DNA of 64,000 bases from Cenococcum geophilum 1.58 (GCA_001692895.1 KV748198.1:1152367-1216366); one strand, 5' to 3'; shown: positions 12,846 to 24,122, numbered from the stretch's first letter. The notes: generated by a model from the sequence alone, not told the origin. Translations and numbers: made by a program.

Positions 12846-12856
12846 TAAGCCTATTT
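12846..12856. repeat. Target-site duplication of the LINE-type insertion (right)
   Basis: Exact repeat of 9482-9492; element B gag resumes from here on the minus strand. Confidence 0.8.
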
Positions 12857-13702
12857 AGCTAGGTATAGAAAGCGGGTTTAGAAGGCCGAAAAGGTCTCCG
12901 TTATTTTTATATTTAGGCTTTTATAGCTAAGGCGGGCGTTTTATACTTTAAAAGGGTCTTTATAAATAGAAGATAAGTATTTAATTATTTCTTCTTTAGA
13001 GATAAAGGGGTCTGCTAAGTCTTTAGTATATCGCGGGTATAAATGCGTCTAGGTATCTCCGCCAGTACGGCTAAAGACGTAAGCTATTCTGGCTTAGGCG
13101 TTAGGGAAGTAGTCTGTATTAACTTTAAGCTTATCCCGTAATTAAAGCTTCTAATTATTAAATATAGAGTTAGTTCCATCTATAAGTAGCGGGGGATCCG
13201 CGACCTTTACTAATCGCTTTAGTACTATATAGGCCTTATTTAATCTACTAAGGCGCTAGAATAGGGCCTAAAGGACTATAGTAAATCTTTAGTTGTCTAA
13301 TAATGACTTATTATTAGATATAGGGGTATCTCTAGCTTTAAGTAGCTCTTATAGTCGTTTAATTTCAGTATTAGTAGGCGTAAGCTCCGCCTAGGGGGTT
13401 AAAACGTTAATTATTTCTTCGTCTAAAGTATTTAAGGGTCCTATAGCTGCTTTACCTACTACTATAGTTCGTGGCATAGTGGTAGGCGTATTAAGTAATT
13501 CTAGGTAATTTCTTTAGGGGTTCTAATCTGTGCGTGTCTTATAGGTCCTTTCCTTAGGGTTCTATTCTTTTCTTTTAGGTCCTGTCCTTATAGTCCTAGT
13601 AATATCCTTAAAGTCCTATTCTATATTCTTATCCTATTTATAGTTTTATAGATATATTCAAGTTCCTTCTTAGAAAGAAAGAGTAGAGAGAGCTTTAGAT
13701 AA

Positions 13703-13929
13703 TATTAGTAACTTAGTTAATTAAGATATAAGTATAGTAAGGGGGTCGCGCAAGCCTATATAATTGGATTGTTTATAAACGAGAATCTAAAGCTAGGGAA
13801 AGGAAAGGAGAAGAAGAGCAGCGCCGTTTAATGTTTTATAAGATCTTCGCGTCATGTGACCGCAATATACGGCAATCTGTAATAACTTGCTGGTGTATAG
13901 TTTTGCCAAGTCCTACCAGTGCCGTAATA
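13703..13929 (-). repeat. 5' LTR of gypsy element B (minus orientation)
   Basis: 227 bp, partner of 4599-4825. On the minus strand it runs from TATTACGGCACTGG to GTTACTAATA. It keeps more CA/TG than the other family-1 LTRs. Gag of B follows on its left. Confidence 0.85.
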
Positions 13930-14237
13930 CAGGCTTTTAAGAAAAATATACGGCTTAACCTATAACAGACCTATATATTAAGCCGCCCCTAGGCTACCTA
14001 TATTATATTGCCTATACTAAAAATTAAGAAAGTTAGTAAAAAGCTAGCTAAGTTACTTATAGGGAATTTAGGCCCTATATAGCTATAAAGGATAATAAAA
14101 ATTCTTCTTCTACTTTTAATTCTTAATTAACGTCTAATACGGTCCTAACTAAGGTTTATATAGACTACTACTATAATATAGATATAAAAAACCTCTAAGG
14201 GAGACGTAAGTGGTAATATATAGTATACCCCTTTAAG
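13930..14237 (+). mobile_element. Gypsy pol fragment between elements B and A
   Basis: The first ~170 bases are colinear with element A at about 16325-16490 (protease/linker region, plus strand), so this is the right flank of the gypsy copy into which B inserted. The last ~130 bases include a word starting AATTCTTAATTAACGTCTAA that also precedes the LTR at 38489. Confidence 0.55.
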
Positions 14238-14463
14238 TGTTATAGTACTAGCAAGTCGCCAGGTAAATTGCTAGGCAAATTCTTATAGATTGCTATAGAT
14301 TGCGTTATATAACGTAAGGTTATATAAAACTTCGAGCAGTACTACCTATCCTTCCCTTTCTTTTTCCTTAGCTTTAGATCCTTGTTTATAGATAATCCAA
14401 TTATATAGACTTATATACGTCCTTCTTGCTATATTTATGTCTTAATTAACTAAGTTGCTAACA
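14238..14463 (+). repeat. 5' LTR of gypsy element A
   Basis: 226 bp, TGTTATAGTACTAGC ... GAGTTGCTAACA-type ends (here AAGTTGCTAACA), paired with 30912-31122. No clean target duplication was found, perhaps erased by RIP. Confidence 0.8.
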
Positions 14464-15700
14464 TTATCTAAAGCTCAAACCACTCTTTTTCCTAAGAAGG
14501 AACTTAAATATATCTATAAAACTATAAATAGGATAAGGACATAGAATAGGACCTTAAGGATATTACTAGAACTATAAGGATAGGACCTAAAGAAAAAGAA
14601 TAGAACCTTAAGGAAAGGACTAATAAAACACGCATAGACTAAAACCCCTAAAGAAATCACCTGGAATTACCTAATACCCCTACTACTATACTACAAACAT
14701 AGCTATAGGTAAAGTAGCTGTAGGACCTATAAATACCTTAGATAAAGAAATAATTAATATTTTAACCCCCTAGGCGGAACTTGCGACAGCTAATACTAAA
14801 ATTAAACGGCTATAAAACTGCTTAAAACTAGAGACACCCCTATATTTTAAAATATCCTATTAAATAGACTTGCTATAGTCCTTAAGGCCCTAGCCTAATA
14901 CACTATATTATTAAGATCCGCAAAGGTTGCGAACCCCCTATTACTTATAGACGGGACTAACCCTATATTTAATAATTAGAAGCTTTAACTACGGGATAAG
15001 CTTAAAGTTAATAAAGATTACTTCCCTAATAACCGAGCTAAAATGGCCTATATCTTCGGCCGTACTGGTAAAGACGCCTAGATATGCCTACGTCCGCAAT
15101 ATATTGCAGACTTAATAAATCCTTTTATCTTAAAAGAAGAAATAATTAACTATCTATCTTCTATTTATAAGGACCCCTTTAAGATATAAAATGCCTACTT
15201 TAATTATAAAAGCCTAAATCTAAAAACAACGGAGACCTTTTTAGCCTTTTAGGCCTACTTTTTATATCTAGCTAGCTAAGCCTAAATTCCCTATAAAGGC
15301 CTAATGCCAAACCTCTTTAATAAGCTTACTCTAGACCTATAGCGCGCTATACTATTAGTTTTTACTACTATATAGACGTTAAAGGTACTTATAAACTACT
15401 GCCTAGCTATTAACTAAGGCTTTTATTAAATTAAGGTATAAGCTAAGCAGTATAAAGCTAGAAACTCTTTAAACTAAACTATAAGCTCTATAGAAATGGC
15501 CTATAGTGCCCTAGTATAATCTATAACTCCTATATCTTCTACTATATAGCCTATTGTTAATCTAGTAGCTAGTTCTATAGCTAGTCCTACTATAGGCCTA
15601 GTATATACTTAGCCTATATATAGCAACCCCTATAAATAAGCCCTTAGTAATTAAAAAGCTTACTTTTTATACGGCTAAAAAAAACTACTTTATAAAGGAC
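14464..15700 (+). pseudogene. gag remnant of element A
   Basis: Colinear with the reverse complement of 12857-13700 plus 8.9-9.48 kb in element B, which fixes it as the element's first gene, between the 5' LTR and pol. The longest stretches read as protein only when TAG/TAA at former CAG/TGG/CAA codons are ignored. No intact zinc knuckle is evident. Confidence 0.6.
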
Positions 15701-16799
15701 TACCTAATAGCGGTAAAGATAAATAAAGTTTTATTAATTTAGGAGAATAGTATAGAGTTAGAAAAAGAGGAACTCTAGAGAAAGACTCCTCTTTAGGGTT
15801 AAAAGGGATTAATATATTATATATTAATCTAGGTTAGCTAGTTATTAGAAGAAGCTACACTATCTCTTATACTTTATTCCGTAATAAATATTAAGTTTTA
15901 ACCTCTGCTTTAGCTAATTTAGGAGTAAATACCTTTACCCTAATTAATATAAAGTGCGCTATAAAACTAGCTAACTTCTTAAATATACCTCTTAAAGAAC
16001 TACCTAAACTAATTCCTATTTAAGGATATAATAGGTAGATAAGGCTACCTATTACAACTACCTTGCGGATTTACCTCCGTATTAATAGATAAAGGTAATA
16101 TAATACCCCCTTTCTTATTACGGACCTTAGGAGCTATAATATAATTTTAAGGAGAAAATGTCTCGCCTATTTAGGCTTATAGCTTAATATATAGAATAGA
16201 CGGCTTATCTAGCCTAAAGCTATACCCCAACACCTTCCTTTATAAAGAAATTAATATTATAATAGAAAACCTTATATAACTATAGACAAACACCGTTTAT
16301 TAGGCCGACGCTATATATATAGGGACTAGGCCTTTAAAAAAGATATACAGCTTAATCTAAAACGGGTCCATATATTACGCCGCCCCTAGACTACCTATAT
16401 TACGCCACCTATACTAAAAACCTAAGAAGTCGGTAATAACCTACTTAAGTTCCCTATAGAGAACTTAGGCCCAATATAGCTATAAAGAAAGGCTAGAAAT
16501 ACTAAACGCTATACTAAACTAATAGATTAATAGAATAACTTATAGAAAATAGAATATAAGCTAAGAAAGATTATAAACCTTATACTCTAGAATATAGCCT
16601 AATAAAAGCCCGTAAAGAAACCTACGGACCTCCTATCAGTTAACATCTACTATATTAGCGCTATAGAATTCTACCAGAACTTAGTTTAACTAAATACTCT
16701 TGCCTTTACCACTAGCTTATATAAAATTAATTAAATAATTAAGGAAAAAAAGTAAGCTTAGTAGATAGGAAAGCGAGCTTATAAATAAGGAGCCAGTAG

Positions 16800-17721
16800 A
16801 ATAGAAACTACCCTATTAGTACTAAAAGTTTAAGGATATATTCTCTAAGATAGTATTTAATATACTTCTACCTTACTAACTATATAACTATAAGATTAAG
16901 ATTAAGCTAGATAAAGAAAACACCCTTAGCTATATCCCCCTCTGTAAATAATCTATTACTAAACTATAGGCCGCTAAGTAATACCTTATTAATAACCTAA
17001 TAAAGGGGTTTATTAAGCCTAACTAGGTCCCTTTTACCTCCCCTATTCTCTTTATTAAAAAGCCAAATAGAGAACTTTATTTCTATATTAACTACTATAA
17101 GCTTAATAATATAACCTATAAAGACCGTTATCTACTACCCCTACTTAATAAAATACTAGCCCAAATAAATAGAGCTAAGGTATTTACAAAGCTTAATATC
17201 TATTAGGCTTTCTACTAAATTAGGATAAACCTTAAATCTATAGATTTTATTATATTTTAGACTTAATATAAATTATATAAGTATAAGATACTTCCTTTTA
17301 GACTAACTAATGGACTAGCTATATACTAACAATATATAATTAATATACTCTTTAACTACCTTAACGACTTCTATACGGCCTACCTAGATAATATTATAAT
17401 TTACTCAAAGAATAAGTTAGAATATAAGGAGCATGTCTATAAGGTCCTATAACGGCTCTATTAGGCTAGCCTCTAAGCTAATATTAAGAAGTTAGAATTT
17501 AGTATAAAGTATATAAAGTATTTAGGGTTTATTATTAGTATAGACGAAGTTAAGGTAGACCTAGAATATACGGTTGCAATTAATTAGTAGGAACCACTAT
17601 AGACTATAAAAGGGATATAGGCTTCTATAACTTCTACTAACGCTTTATTAAGAATTATAGTAGAATTACTTAGCCTCTTAGCCGCCTTACCTAAAAGAAC
17701 TAACCCTTTTACTTTAATACC
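16800..17721 (+). pseudogene. gypsy reverse transcriptase remnant of element A
   Basis: Contains the Ty3-type RT palm: an LDD-box region at 17381-17410 that reads YLDNIIIYSK, preceded by a stretch matching the template-binding loop. Upstream at 17.04-17.2 kb are recognisable remnants of the F-x-Y-x-x-N and K-x-x-D motifs. The second catalytic aspartate is N by a TG-to-TA change (GATGAT to GATAAT). RT is cut at about 17721 by the YR element. Confidence 0.8.
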
Positions 17722-17878
17722 ATCTATCTATCGCAGTCACGTGAGGGGATATTTTAATTTTTGTATAATTGGGAGGCGCAGGGCTATAAGGTCGCTCTAG
17801 GGCTAGTTCTTAGCAGTTTTGCTAGTTCCTAGCACTCAAATCTGCTAAGGATTTGCCCTAAAGCGGCCAGATGTCCCC
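17722..17878 (-). repeat. Split direct repeat, outer copy (B2 in element order)
   Basis: 157 bp, same length as 18145-18301 and almost identical; begins ATCTATCTATCGCAGTCACG. Forms the element's 3' terminus. A weaker partial copy of its middle recurs at about 17928-17985. Confidence 0.85.
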
Positions 17879-18033
17879 GACCGCAAGCCTATAGCTATAA
17901 GACTATCTAACTATAGTAGTCGCATTAAGGCTAGCTCTTAGTAGTTTTGCTAGTTCCTAGTACCTACTAAAGAATTACCTTAAAGCGCTATCTATATATA
18001 ATGTATACTAAGTATAAGGGATAGCGGGTAGGG

Positions 18034-18146
18034 AAAGCGAATTAGCCACGTAGTGACTGCGTTTGATATTCGCGAATATTGCGGGAGGTCTTAGCATTGT
18101 GCGTTGCTAAGGTAAATGCTGTTAAGTAATATATAGACGCTAGTAT
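18034..18146 (-). repeat. Split direct repeat, internal copy (A2 in element order)
   Basis: 113 bp, matching 22478-22590; contains AGCGAATTAGCCACGTAGTG and ends GACGCTAGTAT. It abuts the 18145-18301 repeat with a 2-bp overlap, the diagnostic adjacency of split direct repeats. Confidence 0.85.
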
Positions 18147-18301
18147 CTATCTATCGCAGTCACGTAAGGGGATATTTTAATTTTTGTATAATTAGGAGGC
18201 GCAGGGCTATAAGGTCGCTCTAGGGCTAGTTCTTAGCAGTTTTACTAGTTCCTAGCACTTAAATCTGCTAAGGATTTGCCCTAAAGCGGCCAGATGTCCC
18301 C
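18145..18301 (-). repeat. Split direct repeat, internal copy (B1 in element order)
   Basis: 157 bp partner of 17722-17878, lying between the ORFs and the adjacent 113-bp repeat. Confidence 0.85.
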
Positions 18302-18337
18302 AAGCGAAGCTCCTACGCCCAACAAGACATTACCGCA

Positions 18338-18500
18338 TTTTGCCATATTCTGCCAAATTCTACCACCTTATTACATTCTGCCAAATTCTGCTACATTATC
18401 GCATTCTGCCAAATTCTGCCATATTATCGCATTCTGCCAAATTCTGCTATATTGTTGCATTCTGCCAAGTTCTGCCATATTATTATATTCTGCTATATTC
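18338..18500 (-). repeat. Short tandem repeat in the 3' UTR of the YR element
   Basis: About six imperfect units of ~27 bp built on GCATTCTGCCAAATTCTGCC and CATATTAT. The 70-residue plus-strand ORF over it (18294-18506; repeated FCQILxxxxILP) is only the repeat's translation and is not a gene. Confidence 0.75.
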
Positions 18501-18532
18501 TACTAACCCTAAGTTATAAGCTAACCAATCAG

Positions 18533-18559
18533 GATTTTCCATACCCGGCATAGAAAATC
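18533..18559 (-). repeat. Palindrome P2 in the YR element
   Basis: 27-nt inverted repeat GATTTTCCATACC / GGCATAGAAAATC just downstream (minus strand) of the recombinase remnant. The same 27-nt palindrome with a shared flank (CGCTATTAGCT...) occurs in the copia element at 24043-24069 and in gypsy D at 53884-53910. Confidence 0.7.
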
Positions 18560-18599
18560 GCTATTAGCTCGCTTACCACTAGCGCCTTAGCGGCCCTCT

Positions 18600-19760
18600 T
18601 AACATCTTAACCTATTACGTAGTAATCCTTACGCTAAGAGCGGTATACTACGCTAAAAGTAAGAGTTAAGGCGATAGAGGTTAGTAGTTTTAGTCTTAAT
18701 ATATAGGCGAAAGGCTTCTGATAACCACCGACCTAGCTACTGAATTTGCTAATATAAATACCCTAAATCTTTAGCGAACTGGGCAGCGCCCTAGTGGAAG
18801 GAGTGGTTTAAGTAACTACTTAGGTTAATCCCAGCGGCTACTAAATGGGAGAAAAGAATCTTGCGAACCCCTAAAGAGGTAAAGGGTTTACCATTAAGAC
18901 TAAATAAGGGAGAGTTAAGGGGTTAAGGGTCCCTATTAAACAGCTTTATTATAGTAGCAACTGGGCATAATAGGCCGCCTACCGCCGCAATGGCGACGTT
19001 AACGCCCTGGTGTTACTTATCGGCTTTGCTCTATTTAAGGCGGAATGTTATTCTACTAGGTATAAAGGTAATATCGTATTAAGTAGCCTTTTTCGCTAGG
19101 AAGGTCGTTCAGTTTTTAAGCTCCGCTATAGTATATATAATCTCGCCCATTTATAGAAATCTAGCAAATGCGAGGGTGAATATAGCATTAGTGTTAATAT
19201 CTAATAGCAATAGGCCGTATATTACTACCTGGGCTAGAATGTCCCTAGTAATAGGTTGCTTATCCTTTTTTATTAAGGGAGAGATAGCGGCTGCTCTGGC
19301 GAGTAATTGGTGTACTATAGAATCCTTAAATGCTATAATTAAGATGCCGTAATCTACGTAGCGCGAGCGAATTACGGAGACGTAGGCTCGTAAGGTTTTG
19401 GCCTTAAGCCTGCCTATCTATAGCTGGGAGGTACTAAACATACAGCGGGTAATCCATTCGCCTAGTTTACGCGGCTTAGCCGGGTAAAGGGAGACTTCTT
19501 TAAGTGCGCAGTATAACTCCCAGCTGTTAACTGCTGAGGAATAGTTCCTATAGGTTGCTAGCATAAGGCCGTTCTAGAGAAGGAGCGCGTAGAGGTTAGA
19601 TAGCGCATTAATATTATCTTTAAAGTTTATAAGCGGTTGTGAGTAGTCCGTTAGGTTTACGGCACCTATTAAAAACTTATTAGCTTTAGTAGTAATAAAT
19701 TAAGGGCCTAGTATAGGCAGAACTAATAGATAGCCGCGGCCTAAAATTAAGATAGTGCAT
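18600..19760 (-). pseudogene. Tyrosine recombinase remnant of the YR retrotransposon
   Basis: On the minus strand, ignoring a few stops, an integrase of the phage type is readable: an N-terminal SAM-like part (TYRNYSSAVNSWELYC near 19.53 kb), a core with AYVSVIRSRYVDYGI near 19.35 kb, PLFSLNGKPFT near 18.9 kb, then HSFHxGAAQFAKD and LGRWxSEAFRLYIKT. The catalytic tyrosine is present (codon 18701-18703). The arginine expected in the H-x-x-R box is histidine (18794-18796), followed by a stop codon (18791-18793), so the enzyme would be dead. In DIRS-group elements this enzyme integrates the circular DNA intermediate. Confidence 0.8.
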
Positions 19761-20449
19761 TAGCCAAGCCATTTAAATCACTTGGGATCCACTTCGCGGA
19801 TATTATAATATCGTAAGCTATAGCAGCCAGTATAATCTTACGGAGCGATTCGTTTGCTACGCTATAGACAACGGTCTTCTTAATACCCTAGTGAACTACT
19901 ATACTATTAGTGTGAATAGATAGCGCGCTATACTACTAGTTGGTAGACTATAGATTAAATGCGTAAGCAATAGCATATATCTCTTTTAGATTAATATGGT
20001 CTACTTATTAACTAAGCTTAGGCAATATACTAAACGCCTAAGATTAAGGGAGGTTAGCTATATACCACTACCAATTATCCTTATATTTAAGTTCCTTAAA
20101 AAAGTAAAAGTCACTAAACCCGAACCGGGTAGAGGTGTTAGTAAAGAGATAAATATAGGTATACTTAACGTCGTTAAAGAACAATACTCTATTACTCATA
20201 GTAAGTAGGTTAAGCCAGATATATAAGTTACTTCGCAACTTAGTGCTAAATCACCTAGGTTTATACTTATTTACTAGAGTCTCCGGCTAAGTAGTAATAA
20301 AGATCTAGAGGGATTTAGAGTAAGATTAACCGAGTCTAATTATATGGGCGCACTATATAAGGTAGCCCGCAAGCTACTAGGCTTAAAGGAACAATAATAA
20401 GCCGTATTAGAGTGCGGTAGTAACTTTCTTAATAGCACGTAATTATTTC

Positions 20450-21160
20450 TATAGTGATAATCGCGTTTATATTTATATAGTGTTAATAGTATATCCTAGA
20501 ACTTTAATAATAGTTCCTACTATATCTTTAGAGCCATTTTAAGGGATACCTAAGGAGTTAGTAATAGAGATATAAGTCTAGGTAACAGCCACTAAGTTAT
20601 TTAGGTTAGTAAGGATAAAGATAAAGTCATCTAGGTAGTGTTCCACCTTATAAGGCAGTTATAAATAGAGTATCCAATACAGGCCTTCCGCAAAGAGGTT
20701 AAATATAAGCAGCGCAGTTCGAAGACCGAAGGATAGGCAGTATTCCTAGTAGGTAATACCTTCCCAGGAGAAGCCTATTAATGTTCTTACCCTATAAGAT
20801 AGGGGGACTATACGGAACGCGTCTTTAATATCTCTTTTAAGTAGTAGACATCTACAACCTATAGAAATAACGTAGGCTTAAATAGCGGTAACTGTAGTGT
20901 ATACTAGTGCTTTATATTCTTCTAGGATTGCGTTATTAACTAAAGATACTAGTGGAAAGGAAAGATTATAAATTTAGCGGTATCCTCTATCCGATTTTGG
21001 CACTAGGCTAAGAGGTAAGACTATAATAGGCCCTATCGCGATTCTAATGTGTCCTTTTTTAAGGTCTAATATTATCTTCTTAAAGATAAGGTCGGCGTTA
21101 TCCTAAGAGGAGTTATAGTTCCTATAAGATCTTAGGGTAGGGATAGACTCGGCTCCTATC
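20450..21160 (-). pseudogene. DIRS-type reverse transcriptase remnant of the YR retrotransposon
   Basis: The minus strand reads KKGHIRIAIGPIIVLPLSLV, then LLKRDIKDAFRIVPLS (first catalytic aspartate in K-R-D-I-K-D-A-F), GFSWEGITY, CLSFGLRTALLIFNLFAEGL and VEHYLDDFIFI. The YLDD box (20626-20637) is intact. This pattern, with FGLRTAP-like and FAEGL segments, is that of fungal DIRS/Ngaro RTs rather than gypsy or copia. An RNase H region presumably follows to about 19.76 kb. Stops interrupt the frame. Confidence 0.8.
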
Positions 21161-21419
21161 TTATAGCTATAGGTTAGGATACCTACTAAGGTAGCTGGTA
21201 GATTGCCTGGGTAGTTAGATAGAAGGGAGTGCTACGCTGAGATCCTTAGGGGTAATGGAGAGTGGTGGAGAGCCTTCGCCTCTATAAAGGTAGAGAATAA
21301 TGGTAACGTATTAGGCCTAGGTCCTAGGCGTATAATTAAAGTTAGTATTGTTGTTAGGCTAGACCCTACTTTATAAGGTTTGCCTTGCTGTTCCTAGGCG
21401 TAAGCTTTAGATAATGCAG

Positions 21420-22284
21420 TGTAATTTTTACTATACTTTAAGCACTTATGCGGGTATTTGCAAGCTATATTATCGCAGCCTCTGCTATTAAACCTACGGC
21501 AGGTATTAGAGGTATAGGAGGTATCTAACCTAGGTCTCTTTAAGGCAGCAAAGCCGATAGCACTAGACATTGTAAGGTATAGCGCTGTATACTAGGCTGG
21601 CATTTGCCAATTAGCGGGCTCTAGTTGGCCATTGGTTATTATAAAGGTATAATAGTTAAGTATTAAGTTAAGTATATAACCTACCTAGATATACTAGGTT
21701 AATAAGGTACGAATTATATTTATCTAGAGAAGCATGCTAGTAATAAGGTCTAGCGGGTATATATAGAGGGTGCCAGTAATAACCACGTAGTTAGTAAAAC
21801 CTTTAAACTAGACGCCTTTATCTACAAATAGCTTTCTATCTACCTTTGCCTTTCTTATAACTAGAGTACCATTCTTAATCCGTATCTCGTCGGTGATCTT
21901 AATTTAAGCGGTATAAACTTAAAGACGGGCGAGGTTTACTAGATTAAAGGTACCCTTAAAAATATCTAGGTAATCCCTTTTTATAACGCTAGGAAGGCGG
22001 AGTTTAAGTAACTTTACGCCAGGAGGGAGAGGCTTACTAAGGACATTAGCTATAGTAGCTGTTGTGGTGGCCTGTAAGGCTAAAGTGGCCAAGCCTAACT
22101 GTAATTAAGCCATTTAAGCTAGGTAGTATTTATGCTAGCGAGCCTCCTCCGCTAGGCGGGCTTTGCGCTCTTCCTTATACTTCTAAATCTCCCTTTTATC
22201 TCGGGCTTATTCCCTTTACTCTTTAGTAATTTCGCGCTCTTCTACGGCAGCGGCGCGTATATTAGCCTTAGACGGCATTATAGA
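21420..22284 (-). pseudogene. First ORF of the YR element: basic N-terminal protein with CCCH finger
   Basis: A minus-strand ATG near 22.28 kb starts MPSKANIRAAAVEEREITKE, followed after a stop by a charged, coiled-coil-like stretch rich in K, R and E. Near 21.43-21.50 kb a zinc-binding motif reads C-x7-C-x4-C-x3-H (TCRRFNSRGCDNIACKYPHK). Such a finger upstream of RT suggests a gag-like, nucleic-acid-binding protein. The finger is intact although the frame is broken elsewhere. Confidence 0.65.
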
Positions 22285-22477
22285 ACTAGTGGAGGAGGGT
22301 GTAGCGGTTATAGACGATGGTGTAGTTAAGGTAGGTCGTCTAGGTGGGTTTGCTCGTTAAGATTATACACGCATACAAGTCTCCCAGTTAGTTATGAGCG
22401 GTAATAGCGTTATAAAATAATTCTTAAACGAATAGATGATAAATGTATAATAAATATTAATAAGTTTAGCGATATTA

Positions 22478-22590
22478 AAAGCGAATTAGCCACGTAGTGA
22501 CTGCGTTTGATATTCGCGAATATTGCGGGAGGTCTTAGCATTATGCGTTGCTGAGGTAGATGCTGCCAAGCAATATATAGACGCTAGTAT
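22478..22590 (-). repeat. Split direct repeat, outer copy (A1 in element order)
   Basis: 113 bp, partner of 18034-18146. Forms the element's 5' terminus on the minus strand; gypsy A resumes at 22591. Confidence 0.85.
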
Positions 22591-23607
22591 ATATAGACAA
22601 GCCTCTAATAAGCTTAAGAAACGGCTAATCTCTACCTCCTTACTTTCCTACTTCTACTTAAAATAGCCCTTAAGGCTAGAAACCGACTTCTTAGATAGTA
22701 TAGTAGCCGGCATTTTTTCCTAGAAGTAACCGGACGAAGAATAGCACCTTATCGTATACTATTTAAAGACTTTAGTAGATGCTAAGCTAAACTACCCTAT
22801 CTATAATAAAGAAATACTAGTTATTATCTCTAGCTTTTAGCACTGGCACGTATAGCTAAAAGAGACCCCTAAGCCTATCTAGGTAGTTTTGAATTATAAG
22901 GCCCTTATAGTGCGGTAAGCGCACTAGGCAGATACCCTATCCTAGTTCCACTTCCTAATTATATATAGGCTAAGCGCTATTAACTATATAGATGCTCTTA
23001 TAAGGTATAAATAGGACCTAGATAACTAGATAGCTATAAAGATCTTATTATAGACCTAGACGCTACTATAACTAAAGCACCTTAACCCTTAAATATGGGA
23101 AGAACTAAGTACTAAATCCTTAAGCGCTAAGATATGTTCTATTAACCCTATAGAATTTAACCTTATTAATAAACTACTGTAAGTAAACTATACAGGCCCT
23201 TCTCTATAGGAGTACCGTAAAAAGGCAAAGGATATTACTAGCCTATAGTCCCTTAAAAATAGACTACTTAAATACTAGGAATGGCTAGTAGTAGTAAAGG
23301 AATAGAACTTATAAACCCGGCTTATTACTAAAGTATATACTTAGGTCTCTACGGCCTACCCTAAAAAAAAAGACCTATAAAATTATTAGTAACCACTACT
23401 ACTAGCCTAGAATAGCTATAGATATTAACCGTTATATACGGAACTGCAATAATTGCTATAGGTTTATAATTTCACAAGATAAAACCTTAGGACCATTAAA
23501 GCCACTTCTAATACTAGAGCGCCCCTAGTAGTATATTTTTATAGACTTTTATAAACTACCAGTAGACCGTAATGGGCATAATATAGTTATAATCTTAGTT
23601 AACCGTT
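22591..23607 (+). pseudogene. Element A pol, second part: RNase H and start of integrase
   Basis: Continues the reading of 17.64-17.72 kb and is colinear with window positions 90-1380. Ends at CCGTT (23603-23607), the target duplicated by the copia element. RIP-degraded. Confidence 0.8.
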
Positions 23608-23828
23608 TGTTGGTTTTATAAGGTAATATTACATAGCTACGGTTCGTAGATAGTATAATAATTGTTCATTCTATGTATCTTAATTAGGGGGGGGGCGAGG
23701 AACTTAAGGCTCCTCGCTACGCTAGTGCCGCGGCGACACGTGACGGCAACTTGCCGCACGTAACGGCAACTTGCCACACGTGATGGCAATATGCCTTATA
23801 TAGTGACCCCTTGCCTTTATTCCCAATA
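23608..23828 (-). repeat. 3' LTR of the copia element
   Basis: 221 bp; contains three tandem ~20-bp units around CACGTGACGGCAACTTGCC, against two in the partner LTR, which explains the 21-bp length difference. A run of nine G (about 23688-23696) is shared with the partner. Confidence 0.9.
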
Positions 23829-24042
23829 CTAGCAACTCTTCTTTTATAGTTGCCATCTATATATATACCGCTTAACTAGCGGAATAAATATTAATCCTTC
23901 TTACTTACTATTGCTATTATAATATAAGTTTTACTATCCTAAAATTCGCCTCTTAGCATATAGTGCTTTCTTACTTATAAGTTATAGGTAGGTATCTAAT
24001 TAGTAGGGCTACTAAGGCGCTAGCGGTAAGCAAGCTAATAGC

Positions 24043-24069
24043 GATTTTCTATACCAGGTATGGAAAATC
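24043..24069 (-). repeat. Palindrome P2 in the 3' UTR of the copia element
   Basis: GATTTTCTATACC / A / GGTATGGAAAATC, a 13-1-13 nt near-perfect inverted repeat. Reverse-complemented, it and its flank (CGCTATTAGCTTGCTTACC) match 18533-18600 in the YR element. Confidence 0.7.
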
Positions 24070-24122
24070 CTAATTAGCTAGTTTAAGTTAGGGTCTATAG
24101 AATATTATACTCCCCTCTTTAA

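Larger units (their letters stand above)
4599..13929 (-). mobile_element. Ty3/gypsy element B, minus strand, interrupted by a LINE-type insertion
   Basis: A complete but dead LTR retrotransposon with 227-bp LTRs at both ends. On the minus strand the order is LTR, gag (13.7-12.9 kb and 9.48-8.9 kb), protease, RT (about 7.9-7.2 kb), RNase H (7.2-6.6 kb), integrase (6.5-5.0 kb), polypurine tract, LTR: Ty3/gypsy order. The RT motif at about 7391-7411 reads YLDN instead of YLDD. Gag is split by the 9493-12845 insertion. CA/TG depletion is extreme. It lies head-to-head with element A, which has the same LTR family and gag. Confidence 0.85.
17722..22590 (-). mobile_element. Ngaro/PAT-like tyrosine-recombinase (DIRS-order) retrotransposon
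   Basis: Two repeat pairs define the ends: 157-bp repeats at 17722-17878 and 18145-18301, and 113-bp repeats at 18034-18146 and 22478-22590. On the minus strand this is A1 - ORFs - B1 - A2 - B2, the split-direct-repeat layout of Ngaro/PAT elements. The minus strand encodes, in order, a gag-like start near 22.28 kb, a CCCH finger, RT and a tyrosine recombinase. It is inserted in RT/RNase H of gypsy A without a visible target duplication, as expected for recombinase integration. RIP damage is milder than in the gypsy copies. Confidence 0.85.

Noticed and set aside
17722..18301. Two tandem insertions of one element (a short and a long copy)
   Set aside because: The repeat order is equally that of split direct repeats, and the encoded DIRS-type RT and tyrosine recombinase favour that reading.
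18294..18506. 70-residue plus-strand ORF (MSPSEAPTPNKTLPHFAIFC...)
   Set aside because: It is the translation of a ~27-bp tandem repeat in the 3' UTR of the YR element, antisense to that element.
19996..20208. 70-residue plus-strand ORF
   Set aside because: Lies antisense in the RT/RNase H region of the YR element; a chance frame in AT-rich DNA.
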